Shown piece by piece: positions 1-6,722 of a stretch of DNA of 13,352 nt (the first letter of the stretch is position 1; each line of letters starts with the position of its first letter). The notes under the pieces are model-generated. The model ran no database searches, was not told the origin of the DNA, and saw nothing but the letters and a program-made list of their open reading frames with translations. The DNA is from Alphaproteobacteria bacterium (lineage in GTDB: Bacteria; Pseudomonadota; Alphaproteobacteria; Puniceispirillales; UBA1172). Where the stretch lies: assembly GCA_023259875.1 (NCBI GenBank), contig JALRFL010000033.1, positions 1-13,352 of the forward strand, given 5' to 3'. Both the position numbers and the translations under genes were made by a program.

Positions 1-395
1 CGCTGATTTTCTGCCGGATCATCAGTGAAATTATGGGATAAATCATCACCATCTTGATGTATCAACGCCTCTAGATCAGGCCAATGACGATTATAGTTCA
101 TGGCATTAACCGGATGATAACGCCCCCGATGAGTACCAAAAGTCAGATGCGTCATACCAAGCGGATTGGCTAGGGGCAGAATAACAATTTCTGCCTTTAA
201 GAGGCCTTTCTGTTCTGCCTCTTCCAGTCGCGCAATCAGATGATGCAGCACCAACATTCCCGGCTGTTCATCCGCATGAAGCGCGGCTTGAAGATAGATT
301 TTTGCTGTGGTGTGATCTGGACGAAAACGGATTACGGTCAATTCATGGTTGGTGCCTGCACTGTCACCAGCAATCTGATGGGTTTCTTTCATCAT
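1..395 (-). CDS. Succinylglutamate desuccinylase/aspartoacylase-family zinc deacylase (AotO-like), 3' end cut by window edge
   Basis: The first 131 codons are visible; the gene continues past base 1. Seen: an M14-type zinc-binding motif HADE at residues 40-43 (His40 and Glu43 as ligands) and an NYNRHWP motif at 100-106, matching the NxNR substrate-binding segment of the AstE/AspA deacylase family. The second zinc His and the catalytic Glu lie in the missing part. The family removes acyl groups from N-acylated amino acids such as succinylglutamate or N-acetylaspartate; the substrate here is not shown. The ATG at 395 is preceded by AAAGGA with about 7 bases spacing; a second ATG follows directly. 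It begins 19 bases after the stop of the upstream permease and is last of the visible operon. Its place behind an amino-acid ABC transporter resembles aotO in the Pseudomonas aotJQMOP arginine/ornithine operon, so a cytoplasmic role on an imported acylated or basic amino acid is inferred. Confidence 0.82.
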   Translation of the reverse strand, partial: MMKETHQIAGDSAGTNHELTVIRFRPDHTTAKIYLQAALHADEQPGMLVLHHLIARLEEAEQKGLLKAEIVILPLANPLGMTHLTFGTHRGRYHPVNAMNYNRHWPDLEALIHQDGDDLSHNFTDDPAENQ

Positions 396-414
396 GATCT
401 GTTCCTTTCATGGT

Positions 415-1260
415 CTATCGGATCAGATTAGGCCGTATCATAAGCCGCGAACGCCTAGCATCGGGCAAATGCCTGTTGAGCCGCCGGTTCACCAAGCCAA
501 AAATTAAAATTATCAAAAGCGTCAGGACAATAAAATAAAAGGCAATGATCGGATATGGAACAAACGGATTAAAAGTCTTATCCGCAAAGTAATTGGCATA
601 ATATAGCGCATCACCAGATTGCCGCCACGCCGGAAAGCCCGAAAAGAATACTAGCGTTGTTGCATGAAACAGAAAAATGGCCTCATTCGTGTAGGATGGC
701 CACGCCAACCGCATCATATTTGGCCATTGCACCTTCCAAAACATTTGCCATGGTGTCATACCATAGGCATTAGCTGCCTCAATCTCGCCGCGTGGGGATG
801 CCCGAAGTGCCCCATAAAAAATCTCTGCTGAATAGGCAGTGGTGTTACAGATCAAGACCAATAATGCCCCTAACCACGCTCGGGTCAGCCATCGTGTTTC
901 CAAATCAATGACCGCGATCCATAAATCAAGCGTGACCCCGACTTTAGGCAAAAGAACAAAAAGCTCATAAGCAAAAAAGAATTGAATAAATAGGGGCGAG
1001 CCGCGAAACAGGAAAATAAATCCCGAAGAAAACCGCCGATAAATTCCTCTTTCCGATGCCTTACCCACGGCAATCGCCATGGCAAACCAATAACCAAGGC
1101 AGACCGCTAACACCCCAAAAAACACATTCCATATCAAGCCTGACCCTATGAGGGCAAATTGATCACAAAGGGTGATGTCTGATTTTGGGAGTATCCTCTG
1201 ACCATAGCCGATGGCACGAAGACCATAATCTTGAAATGAGGCAAGACAAGACGCGCTCAT
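415..1260 (-). CDS. Polar/basic amino acid ABC transporter permease, HisM type
   Basis: Inner-membrane permease subunit of a HisQM-type importer, 281 residues against about 235 for typical family members. The extra length is mainly a longer N-terminus and a longer loop around residues 105-125. Hydrophobic segments lie near 38-65, 78-104, 127-148, 195-210 and 233-257. The EAA loop that docks on the ATPase is clear at 160-180 (EAANAYGMTPWQMFWKV, ending WP). An RGSPLFIQ segment at 86-93 is typical of polar amino acid permeases. The ATG at 1260 lies 5 bases after the stop of the HisQ-type gene, and a GAGGGG stretch within the end of that gene can serve as ribosome binding site, so the two permeases are probably translationally coupled and form a heterodimer. 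The substrate cannot be read from this subunit; basic amino acids are inferred from the operon. Confidence 0.93.
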   Translation of the reverse strand: MSASCLASFQDYGLRAIGYGQRILPKSDITLCDQFALIGSGLIWNVFFGVLAVCLGYWFAMAIAVGKASERGIYRRFSSGFIFLFRGSPLFIQFFFAYELFVLLPKVGVTLDLWIAVIDLETRWLTRAWLGALLVLICNTTAYSAEIFYGALRASPRGEIEAANAYGMTPWQMFWKVQWPNMMRLAWPSYTNEAIFLFHATTLVFFSGFPAWRQSGDALYYANYFADKTFNPFVPYPIIAFYFIVLTLLIILIFGLVNRRLNRHLPDARRSRLMIRPNLIR

Positions 1261-1265
1261 GGCTG

Positions 1266-2138
1266 TTATGCCCCCTCTTTTTGCGGATTGATGGCCATGG
1301 ACTGCCCACGTGAAAACTGCTTATTGAGATAAGTAAAGCCACGCTCACTCACCCATGTCATCATCAGATAAAATACCAAGAGGCCAAGAAAATACCATAT
1401 CCGCCAATCTGGATGTGGATAAGTGAATGCCGAGGTTTTTGCCCCGCCCAATTCACGCGCCCAATAGACAATATCTTGTATGCCGAGCAAAAACAGCAAT
1501 GGCGTCGCCTTAATCAAGATCATCCATAAATTTGATAACCCCGGCAAAGCATAAATCCACATCTGGCGAAACATGATACGCCAATAGACTTGCCGCCGTG
1601 TCATGCCATAGGCCTCTGCTGTTTCTAATTGGGCTTTAGGCACCGCGGCCATAGCACCAGCAATAACATTTCCGGCAAATGCCCCAAACACCAAGGCAAA
1701 AGCAACAACGGCTAGGGCGAACCCATAAAAATCATGCACCCATTGGCTGGCACTAGATAACGGCATCTTGGCGATATCACAGACGACAAAATCATTACCT
1801 TGCCAGACCGAACCGGTCTGATCAGAACACAAACTGCGGTGACGCAAATATTCAATGCCTTGATCAAGTGCAAGAGGGACAAAGAGAAAAAACACAATAT
1901 CCGGAATACCGCGAACCATAGCGATATAAAGCGTACCGGGAAGCCGGATCAAAAAGAAACGCGCTCTGCTTGCCGACGCACTAAGAAGCCCTAGCAAAAT
2001 GGCCAGAGGCGCAACCGCCGCAATCAACAACAACACAATCAAAAAAGACTGATAAAACGCCATATGCTTGGCGGTGCTCAGATAGCATCCTAGCCACGCA
2101 AGACCACTTATCTGATCCGGATTAACGCAAGACAGCAT
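1266..2138 (-). CDS. Polar/basic amino acid ABC transporter permease, HisQ type, with long extracytoplasmic loop
   Basis: Partner permease of the adjacent HisM-type subunit. The EAA loop (ETAEAYGMTRRQVYWRIMF) is at about residues 172-190 of the 290-residue product, and the MVRGIPDIV segment at 74-82 is family-typical. Usual length is about 230-240; the excess is mostly a 45-residue insertion at about 92-137 between the second and third membrane segments, which should face the periplasm by the usual five-helix topology. It holds two Cys (about 104 and 120) that could form a disulfide. The reading frame can be extended to a GTG at 2165, but that codon abuts the arm of a stem-loop with no spaced ribosome binding site. 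The ATG at 2138 has AGGA at 8 bases spacing, so I prefer it. It is third in the operon, after the ATPase and binding-protein genes. Confidence 0.92.
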   Translation of the reverse strand: MLSCVNPDQISGLAWLGCYLSTAKHMAFYQSFLIVLLLIAAVAPLAILLGLLSASASRARFFLIRLPGTLYIAMVRGIPDIVFFLFVPLALDQGIEYLRHRSLCSDQTGSVWQGNDFVVCDIAKMPLSSASQWVHDFYGFALAVVAFALVFGAFAGNVIAGAMAAVPKAQLETAEAYGMTRRQVYWRIMFRQMWIYALPGLSNLWMILIKATPLLFLLGIQDIVYWARELGGAKTSAFTYPHPDWRIWYFLGLLVFYLMMTWVSERGFTYLNKQFSRGQSMAINPQKEGA

Positions 2139-2165
2139 TTGGCTATTCCTGAAAAATAAACTCAC

Positions 2166-2197
2166 CCTGATCGAGACAGAACCCCATCCCGATCAGG
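2166..2197 (-). promoter_or_regulatory. Intercistronic stem-loop between binding-protein and permease genes
   Basis: A perfect 8-bp inverted repeat, CCTGATCG at 2166-2173 and CGATCAGG at 2190-2197, with a 16-base loop. It begins 15 bases after the stop of the binding-protein gene. On the transcribed strand it is followed by a T-rich run (TTTATTTTT, 2151-2159). Such elements often stabilise the upstream mRNA or partly terminate transcription, so that the binding protein outnumbers the permeases. That role is inferred. Confidence 0.5.
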
Positions 2198-2211
2198 ATA
2201 AGTTTTCTTCG

Positions 2212-2934
2212 TTAAAAGGTCTGGGCGCCGTCCCCAAACCATTTTTTGATCAAGGTGTTTAATGATCCATCGGCTTTCATGGAATCGATAGCGGTATTCA
2301 TTTTTGCCTTGAGGGCGCCATCAGATTCGCGCAAGCCCATTCCAACACCGCCGCCGATACCAATTTCACCAATGACCGCCAACTCGTTTCCGGATTCTTC
2401 AACGATTGGCATGAGATAATCCCCATCAGCAAAAACGGCATCCGCCTCACCGTTACGGACAGCGGCGATCGTTTCATCAGGTGAAGCGAACTCAACCAAT
2501 GTCGCGCCTGAAGACGCCACATGGCCAGCCTGAATCGTCCCTGTTTGGGCAGCAACCACAGCGGTATTAACATCAACATTATTGCCAGAGAGAGCCACAT
2601 ACATTGATGGGCTAGGTGGGTAGTATTCATGGGTGAAATCAATCACTTCATCACGCTCAGCGGTGATCGACATACCGGCAATGATGGTGTCATAGTTGCC
2701 AGACACCAGATTAGGAATAATCGAATCCCAGTCATTCACGACCCAGACGCAATCCAAATTCGCCCGGCGGCATAGCTCATCGCCAAGTTCACGCTCAAAG
2801 CCATCGACTTCGTTTTTATCGTTGATAAAGTTGTAGGGAGGGTAAGCCCCTTCGGTACCCATGCGAACGGTTTCTGCCAAAGCAGGGCCAGCAAGAACAC
2901 CAGCAAAGATTGTAGCCAAAATTATTTTTTTCAT
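2212..2934 (-). CDS. Periplasmic amino acid-binding protein, HisJ/ArgT family
   Basis: Solute-binding protein of the transporter, 240 residues, normal for the family. A Sec signal peptide is evident: Lys-Lys at 2-3, a hydrophobic core, and cleavage after ALA at about residue 20. The mature start has the GTEGAYPPYNF motif common in basic amino acid binders. The Cys pair in the segment ELCRRANLDCVW matches the conserved HisJ disulfide. GMSITAERDEVIDFT carries the Ser/Thr and the Arg that bind the ligand carboxylate, and FADGDY the Asp expected to bind the alpha-amino group. The Asp of the HisJ GTDPTYAPF motif is Glu here, as in many arginine/octopine-type binders. The ATG is preceded by GGAGG with 5 bases spacing, the strongest such site in the operon, fitting high expression. 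Lysine, arginine, ornithine, histidine or an opine-like ligand are all possible. Confidence 0.93.
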   Translation of the reverse strand: MKKIILATIFAGVLAGPALAETVRMGTEGAYPPYNFINDKNEVDGFERELGDELCRRANLDCVWVVNDWDSIIPNLVSGNYDTIIAGMSITAERDEVIDFTHEYYPPSPSMYVALSGNNVDVNTAVVAAQTGTIQAGHVASSGATLVEFASPDETIAAVRNGEADAVFADGDYLMPIVEESGNELAVIGEIGIGGGVGMGLRESDGALKAKMNTAIDSMKADGSLNTLIKKWFGDGAQTF

Positions 2935-2965
2935 CGTAACCTCCGATAAATGCGCATCCTTAGTG

Positions 2966-3760
2966 TTATGTTACAGCACCTGCGCTCAAAAATTGCTGTA
3001 ACCTTTTGGATTTGGGATGCTCCAGCAAGATTTCTGGCGCTCCTTCCTCCTCAATTCTGCCTTCGTGCAAAAAGATCACCTGATCGGATAGATCACGAGC
3101 CAATCGCATATCATGCGTTACCAAGAGCATGGTTCTGCCCTCTTCGGCCAGAGCCTTAATCACACGAACAACCTCTTGTTCCAGCTCAGGATCAAGGGCC
3201 GAAGTAGGTTCATCAAATAGTATCGCCATTGGCTCCATCGCCAAAGCACGGGCAATAGCCGCGCGTTGTTGCTGACCGCCTGATAATTGTGATGGCCATG
3301 CGTCAGCCTTATCAGCGATACCAACCTTATCAAGCAAATGAAGCCCTTTGGTGCGCATCTCCTCACGCGGATGACCAAGCACCGTCACCGGCGCCTCAAT
3401 CACATTATCTAAAACGGTCATATGAGACCATAAATTGAATTGCTGAAAAACCATCGAAAGGTTAGTGCGCATGGCAATAACTTGCGCTTTGCTGGCAGGT
3501 TGGCGGCGGATGCCATCACCCTTCCACGCGACCGCTTCCCCTTGGAAAAAGATATCTCCAGCATGGCTTAACTCTAAGAGGTTGCAACAGCGCAAGAGCG
3601 TTGATTTTCCAGATCCGGACGAGCCAATAAATGTCACCACCTTACCGCGAGGGGCAGAAAAGCTAACCCCTTTTAGGACTTCAAGATCATGGTATTTCTT
3701 ATGTAGCCCCCTGACCTCAAGTACTGGCGCATCCGCTGATGGTGTGGCCTTTTTGGTCAT
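2966..3760 (-). CDS. Polar/basic amino acid ABC transporter ATP-binding protein, HisP type
   Basis: Cytoplasmic ATPase that powers the HisQM-type permease pair. In the 264-residue form the Walker A motif GSSGSGKST is at about 46-54, the Q-loop in VFQQFNLW at about 104-111, the signature LSGGQQQ at 159-165, Walker B ILFDEP at 180-185 and the switch His in THD at 216. All catalytic elements are present. The frame can start at an ATG at 3787, but a promoter is placed so that transcription would begin at about 3788, leaving no leader. The ATG at 3760 has an AGGA about 10 bases upstream and gives the family's normal length, so I use it. It is the first gene of the operon, with 31 bases between its stop and the binding-protein start. 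Confidence 0.95.
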   Translation of the reverse strand: MTKKATPSADAPVLEVRGLHKKYHDLEVLKGVSFSAPRGKVVTFIGSSGSGKSTLLRCCNLLELSHAGDIFFQGEAVAWKGDGIRRQPASKAQVIAMRTNLSMVFQQFNLWSHMTVLDNVIEAPVTVLGHPREEMRTKGLHLLDKVGIADKADAWPSQLSGGQQQRAAIARALAMEPMAILFDEPTSALDPELEQEVVRVIKALAEEGRTMLLVTHDMRLARDLSDQVIFLHEGRIEEEGAPEILLEHPKSKRLQQFLSAGAVT

Positions 3761-3794
3761 GCTTGCGCTATCCTGTTGATTGAACATTTGAAAA

Positions 3795-3822
3795 ATTATA
3801 GATCATATTAAGTCCATAACAA
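3795..3822 (-). promoter_or_regulatory. Probable sigma-70-type promoter of the amino acid transporter operon
   Basis: On the minus strand a TTGTTA (3822-3817) and a perfect TATAAT (3800-3795) are separated by 16 bases. The predicted transcription start near 3788 gives a leader of about 28 bases to the ATG at 3760. No other promoter-like pair was seen between the tRNA and this operon, so it probably drives all five genes. Confidence 0.5.
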
Positions 3823-3948
3823 CCTATCTGACAAATCAAAACTCGTATCAGCAGGTTCTGATCAACCGCGCCAGCCACCCTCAACATAGCATTAGGATAA
3901 CAGGCGAAATCCTGCTCCACATAGGTCATCACATAACAAAAGAGGAAA

Positions 3949-4023
<75 letters not shown>

Positions 4024-4111
4024 GTTGGCGCTTTTCTATCAGCAAGATTGCCATTATGCAAGGCCAAACCCTAGTCACCCGCTTACCAGCAATTTGGTCA
4101 TCCTTGCCCCC

Positions 4112-5584
4112 TTAAAACCATTTGAACAGAAAGCGAACAATCCGCTGAACCCTTGGTGAAAACAGCTTTGGGGTATAAAATGATCCGGCGGCGCGTTTGC
4201 TAGCCTCACCGTAAGTGGGGTAAGGCGCGATATGCGATGCCATGGTTTTTATTGATGCGCCAGTTTCCATAGCAATGGACCAAGCCCCAATCATCTCACC
4301 GGCGTGAGGGGCCAGAATGCTTGCGCCCAGAATGCGGCCTTTCTTCGTGATTACCGCCATCACCATCCCTTCGGTTCGGTGTTCCGCGCGCGCGCGATCA
4401 TTATCCTCTAGCGATGCGGTGAGCGCAATCGGGTCATAGCCTGCCTCTTTGGCCATTGCCATGGTCATACCAACATGCGCCAATTCAGGATCAGCATAAG
4501 TCACCCATGGCACCTGATGATCATCAATGCGCGCTGGTATCCTAAACAGCATATTGCGGATCACAATGCCAGCATGATAGCCGGCCATATGGGTAAACTG
4601 ATGCCGACCTGCCACGTCCCCGATAGCAAAAACCCGGCGATTAGTGGTGCGCAAGCGGCGATCCGTTTCGATCCCACGCGGCGAAAAGGCAATGCCAGCT
4701 TTTTCCAAATCAAGACCTGCGAGTTGTGGCCGCCGACCCACCGCCACCAAGAGATGTGATCCCGTGACCATATGGGCTTTGGCGTCATTATCTGATGCGG
4801 CAGAGGGCGATGCCTGATCACCAGAAGTATTTTGGCGAAGCGGAGATAACGAAACCTCAATAGCCCCAGCCTTGCCGTTTACGCTTGCCGCCGCCATGCC
4901 TTCCAACAGGTTTATCCCCTCTGCTTTCAGGCGCTTTCGCAGATGATCGACCAATTCGGGTTCATCTTTGCTAAGGATGCTTGCCGCCTCAACCACCGAA
5001 ACCTCTGCCCCAAGCCGCCGCCACGCCTGCGCCATTTCAATCCCAATAGGCCCACCACCCATGATAATGAGATGTCGAGGCACCTCATCCAGGCTGAAGA
5101 TCGTCTCATTGGTATAATGCGGGGTTTCTGCCAAGCCCGGAACGGGCGGCACGAATGGCGCTGATCCTGTGGCAATAACGACATATTTGGCCTTAACCTT
5201 ATAGCCGCCGCCAGTAACCGTGCGGCGATCCAGAAATCGGCCTTCTGCCTCAATCACTTTGACGCCTAATGAGGTAAAGCGTTCCACACTATCATGGGGT
5301 GCGATGCCAGCGATCACATCCTCGATATGGGATTTCACCGCTGCCATATCAACGGTTTTGCTAATGCTAACCCCCATCTGATCTGACCGTGGGTCTAGAT
5401 ATGCCATTTTTGCCGCCGCCAATAGCGCTTTTGAGGGAACACAGCCATAATTGAGGCAATCTCCGCCCATTTTGCGCCCCTCGAACAACACCACTTTAGC
5501 CCCCATCTGCACCGCCCCTGCCGCGACAGACAAACCGCCCGATCCGCCGCCGATGATGCAAATATCTGTTGTGATTGCGATCAT
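4112..5584 (-). CDS. FAD-dependent pyridine nucleotide-disulfide oxidoreductase, mercuric reductase-like
   Basis: A 490-residue member of the dihydrolipoamide dehydrogenase/glutathione reductase/mercuric reductase superfamily. Seen: FAD-binding GGGSGG at 12-17; the redox pair Cys43 and Cys48 in GGDCLNYGCVPSKAL; ATGSAP at 138-143; a second Rossmann motif GGGPIGIE at 176-183 followed by Glu199 at the end of the next strand, which usually favours NADH over NADPH; and the second FAD contact AIGDVAG at 320-326. The C-terminal dimerisation domain ends in PYPTYGE (454-460), where classical enzymes have HPTxxE: the catalytic His is replaced by Tyr455 while Glu460 is kept. There is no N-terminal heavy-metal domain and no C-terminal Cys pair, so mercury reduction is unlikely. 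The polar stretch 250-270 looks like a linker insertion. It starts in an ATGA overlap with the VTT gene. The electron acceptor is unknown. Confidence 0.9.
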   Translation of the reverse strand: MIAITTDICIIGGGSGGLSVAAGAVQMGAKVVLFEGRKMGGDCLNYGCVPSKALLAAAKMAYLDPRSDQMGVSISKTVDMAAVKSHIEDVIAGIAPHDSVERFTSLGVKVIEAEGRFLDRRTVTGGGYKVKAKYVVIATGSAPFVPPVPGLAETPHYTNETIFSLDEVPRHLIIMGGGPIGIEMAQAWRRLGAEVSVVEAASILSKDEPELVDHLRKRLKAEGINLLEGMAAASVNGKAGAIEVSLSPLRQNTSGDQASPSAASDNDAKAHMVTGSHLLVAVGRRPQLAGLDLEKAGIAFSPRGIETDRRLRTTNRRVFAIGDVAGRHQFTHMAGYHAGIVIRNMLFRIPARIDDHQVPWVTYADPELAHVGMTMAMAKEAGYDPIALTASLEDNDRARAEHRTEGMVMAVITKKGRILGASILAPHAGEMIGAWSIAMETGASIKTMASHIAPYPTYGEASKRAAGSFYTPKLFSPRVQRIVRFLFKWF

Positions 5585-6384
5585 GTGTTTTCCTTTTCCT
5601 TGGTTGGTCGGCGTGATCGGATCAATGCAGGAATTACCGCCAAAAGAGATAAGGCCAGTATAGGGCCAAAAATCCTGTTATCTGATAACACTGATGCATT
5701 TGGCACAACACCATCCGCCAGCACTTCAGAAAACCCAATCCCTGTATAAACAAAGACCAAACTGCCCGGAATAATCCCAATGAATGTCGCCAACACATAG
5801 GGCACAACGCGCATGCCTAACATGGCTGGAATAATATTCACCACCCAAAACGGGGCAACAGGCATCAACCGCAACGCCAGCAACCAGAAAAATGGTGAGC
5901 GATCAAACCCCCCTTGGAGTTTTTCCAGAAAAGATGACCCCGACCGCTGAAAAACATCCGCCATTGCGCCGCGCGCCACCAGAAAGACTAGCAACGCCCC
6001 AAGCGTTGCGGAAACCACCACAAGCACAGCCCCTAGCCAGCCAAAAATAACCCCACCAGCCAAGGTTAAAAACACAGCCCCAGGAACCGAAAAAGCAACC
6101 GCAAGAGTGTAAATCACCACAAAACCAAGGATTGCGATCACCACATTTTGGCGCGTCCAATCTTCAACCAGATCATGATGATCCGCCATGCTTATCCAAA
6201 ACCGCTCATCTAGGCGAATATCATATCGCCACATCAGCGCCAAAATCACAACAAGACCAAAAACCAAAACCCCCACAGGCAGAAACCGCCGCCATGCTGA
6301 TTTGCCTTTAGCCATGTCAGTTTCTGGTGACAACCCACCCCCGGAATTACTGCTAGAATTATTGTCAGGATTTATGCGTTTCAC
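5581..6384 (-). CDS. TVP38/TMEM64-family (VTT domain, DedA-like) inner-membrane protein
   Basis: A hydrophobic protein with about six membrane segments. A first helix follows the Arg-Arg at the start of the conserved core, and the VTT core includes FSVPGAVFLTLAGGVIFGW, a small-residue helix with GALLVFLVARGA, and the diagnostic RLMPVAPFWVVNIIPAMLG (Arg, Pro and Pro of the reentrant loop). It ends in a basic tail. VTT/DedA proteins are linked to lipid scrambling or proton-dependent transport; no substrate is shown here. The frame could begin at ATG 6417, but that codon lacks a ribosome binding site and coincides with the predicted transcription start. GTG 6384 has AGGAG at 5 bases spacing and gives 267 residues. 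A further ATG lies 23 codons inside. Its TGA overlaps the oxidoreductase ATG, so the two are co-translated. This gene pairing recurs in many bacteria, suggesting a shared membrane redox job. Confidence 0.86.
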   Translation of the reverse strand: MKRINPDNNSSSNSGGGLSPETDMAKGKSAWRRFLPVGVLVFGLVVILALMWRYDIRLDERFWISMADHHDLVEDWTRQNVVIAILGFVVIYTLAVAFSVPGAVFLTLAGGVIFGWLGAVLVVVSATLGALLVFLVARGAMADVFQRSGSSFLEKLQGGFDRSPFFWLLALRLMPVAPFWVVNIIPAMLGMRVVPYVLATFIGIIPGSLVFVYTGIGFSEVLADGVVPNASVLSDNRIFGPILALSLLAVIPALIRSRRPTKEKENT

Positions 6385-6417
6385 CTCTGCTCCTGCGCTT
6401 ATCATCAGACATTTCAT

Positions 6418-6447
6418 GTTATGCTAATATTGCACCCCAATTGGCAA
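6418..6447 (-). promoter_or_regulatory. Possible promoter of the VTT-protein/oxidoreductase pair
   Basis: On the minus strand TTGCCA (6447-6442, 5 of 6 to consensus) and CATAAC (6423-6418, 4 of 6) are 18 bases apart. Transcription would start near 6411, which fits translation from GTG 6384 rather than ATG 6417. Single weak pair, so tentative. Confidence 0.3.
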
Positions 6448-6482
6448 ATCACAAAAAAGTGAATACTGGTCATTTTCCTGCC

Positions 6483-6519
6483 AAGTTTTCATGATAAACA
6501 AGGATCAAGATGAAAACTT
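6483..6519. repeat. Perfect 10-bp inverted repeat in the divergent murA upstream region
   Basis: AAGTTTTCAT at 6483-6492 and ATGAAAACTT at 6510-6519 are exact reverse complements separated by 17 bases. Neither strand has a T-run directly after an arm, and the arms are AT-rich, so it is a poor terminator. The arms are 27 bases apart centre to centre, between the divergent VTT-protein and murA-operon promoters, and the right arm touches a candidate -35 box. A dimeric regulator site or an mRNA leader hairpin are the two readings. Confidence 0.5.
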
Positions 6520-6546
6520 CATTTATTCTCATAATCCTTATATAAA
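6518..6546 (+). promoter_or_regulatory. Possible promoter region of the small ORF-murA operon
   Basis: TTCATT (6518-6523) and TATAAA (6541-6546) are 17 bases apart; CATAAT at 6530-6535 is an alternative -10. The first choice would start transcription at about 6553, leaving almost no leader before the small gene; the second would give a leader of about 15 bases. The -35 element is poor in either case. Confidence 0.28.
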
Positions 6547-6557
6547 GAAGCATGACC

Positions 6558-6722
6558 ATGAAAACCCCTGCTGAAAAACAATCTAAATCCGAACGCGATC
6601 GGCAGGAACGTCTGGCGCAGGCGTTACGGGACAATTTGTTGCGGCGCAAAACCCAGATGCGAGGCCGCAAAGCCAACCCGACCCCCACGCCCCCCGAAAA
6701 AGGAGACCCAGAACATGGATAA
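6558..6722 (+). CDS. Small basic protein encoded directly upstream of murA
   Basis: A 54-residue ORF (56 if the ATG at 6552 is used). The N-terminal half is rich in charged residues (KTPAEKQSKSERDRQERLAQ). A likely amphipathic helix, ALRDNLLRRKTQMRGRK, follows, then a Pro/Thr tail ending EHG. There is no signal peptide or membrane segment. The ATG at 6558 has a weak GAAG about 7 bases upstream. Its end overlaps murA by 8 bases, and the murA ribosome binding site AAGGAG lies within its last codons, so translational coupling is likely. From memory, short proteins with an ALRxNLxRRKxQ core occur before murA in other alphaproteobacteria; I cannot confirm it here. Function unknown; the Arg/Lys-rich helix could bind RNA or membrane, which is only a guess. 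Confidence 0.62.
   Translation: MKTPAEKQSKSERDRQERLAQALRDNLLRRKTQMRGRKANPTPTPPEKGDPEHG

Noticed and set aside
240..431. Plus-strand 63-codon frame at the left end
   Set aside because: It lies opposite the deacylase, whose minus-strand frame carries zinc and substrate motifs. The plus frame has no recognisable features.
3465..3779. Plus-strand 104-codon frame over the ABC ATPase
   Set aside because: Antisense to Walker A and other essential ATPase motifs; no independent evidence.
3848..3863. Short inverted repeat ATCAG/CTGAT upstream of the ABC operon promoter
   Set aside because: Only 5 bp of stem; expected by chance in a region rich in TGATC-like words.
4024..4111. Possible promoter or terminator between the oxidoreductase gene and tRNA-Thr
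   Set aside because: A TTGCAT/TAGAAA pair can be drawn on the minus strand, but it is poor, and no GC-rich hairpin with a T-run was found. Co-transcription cannot be excluded.
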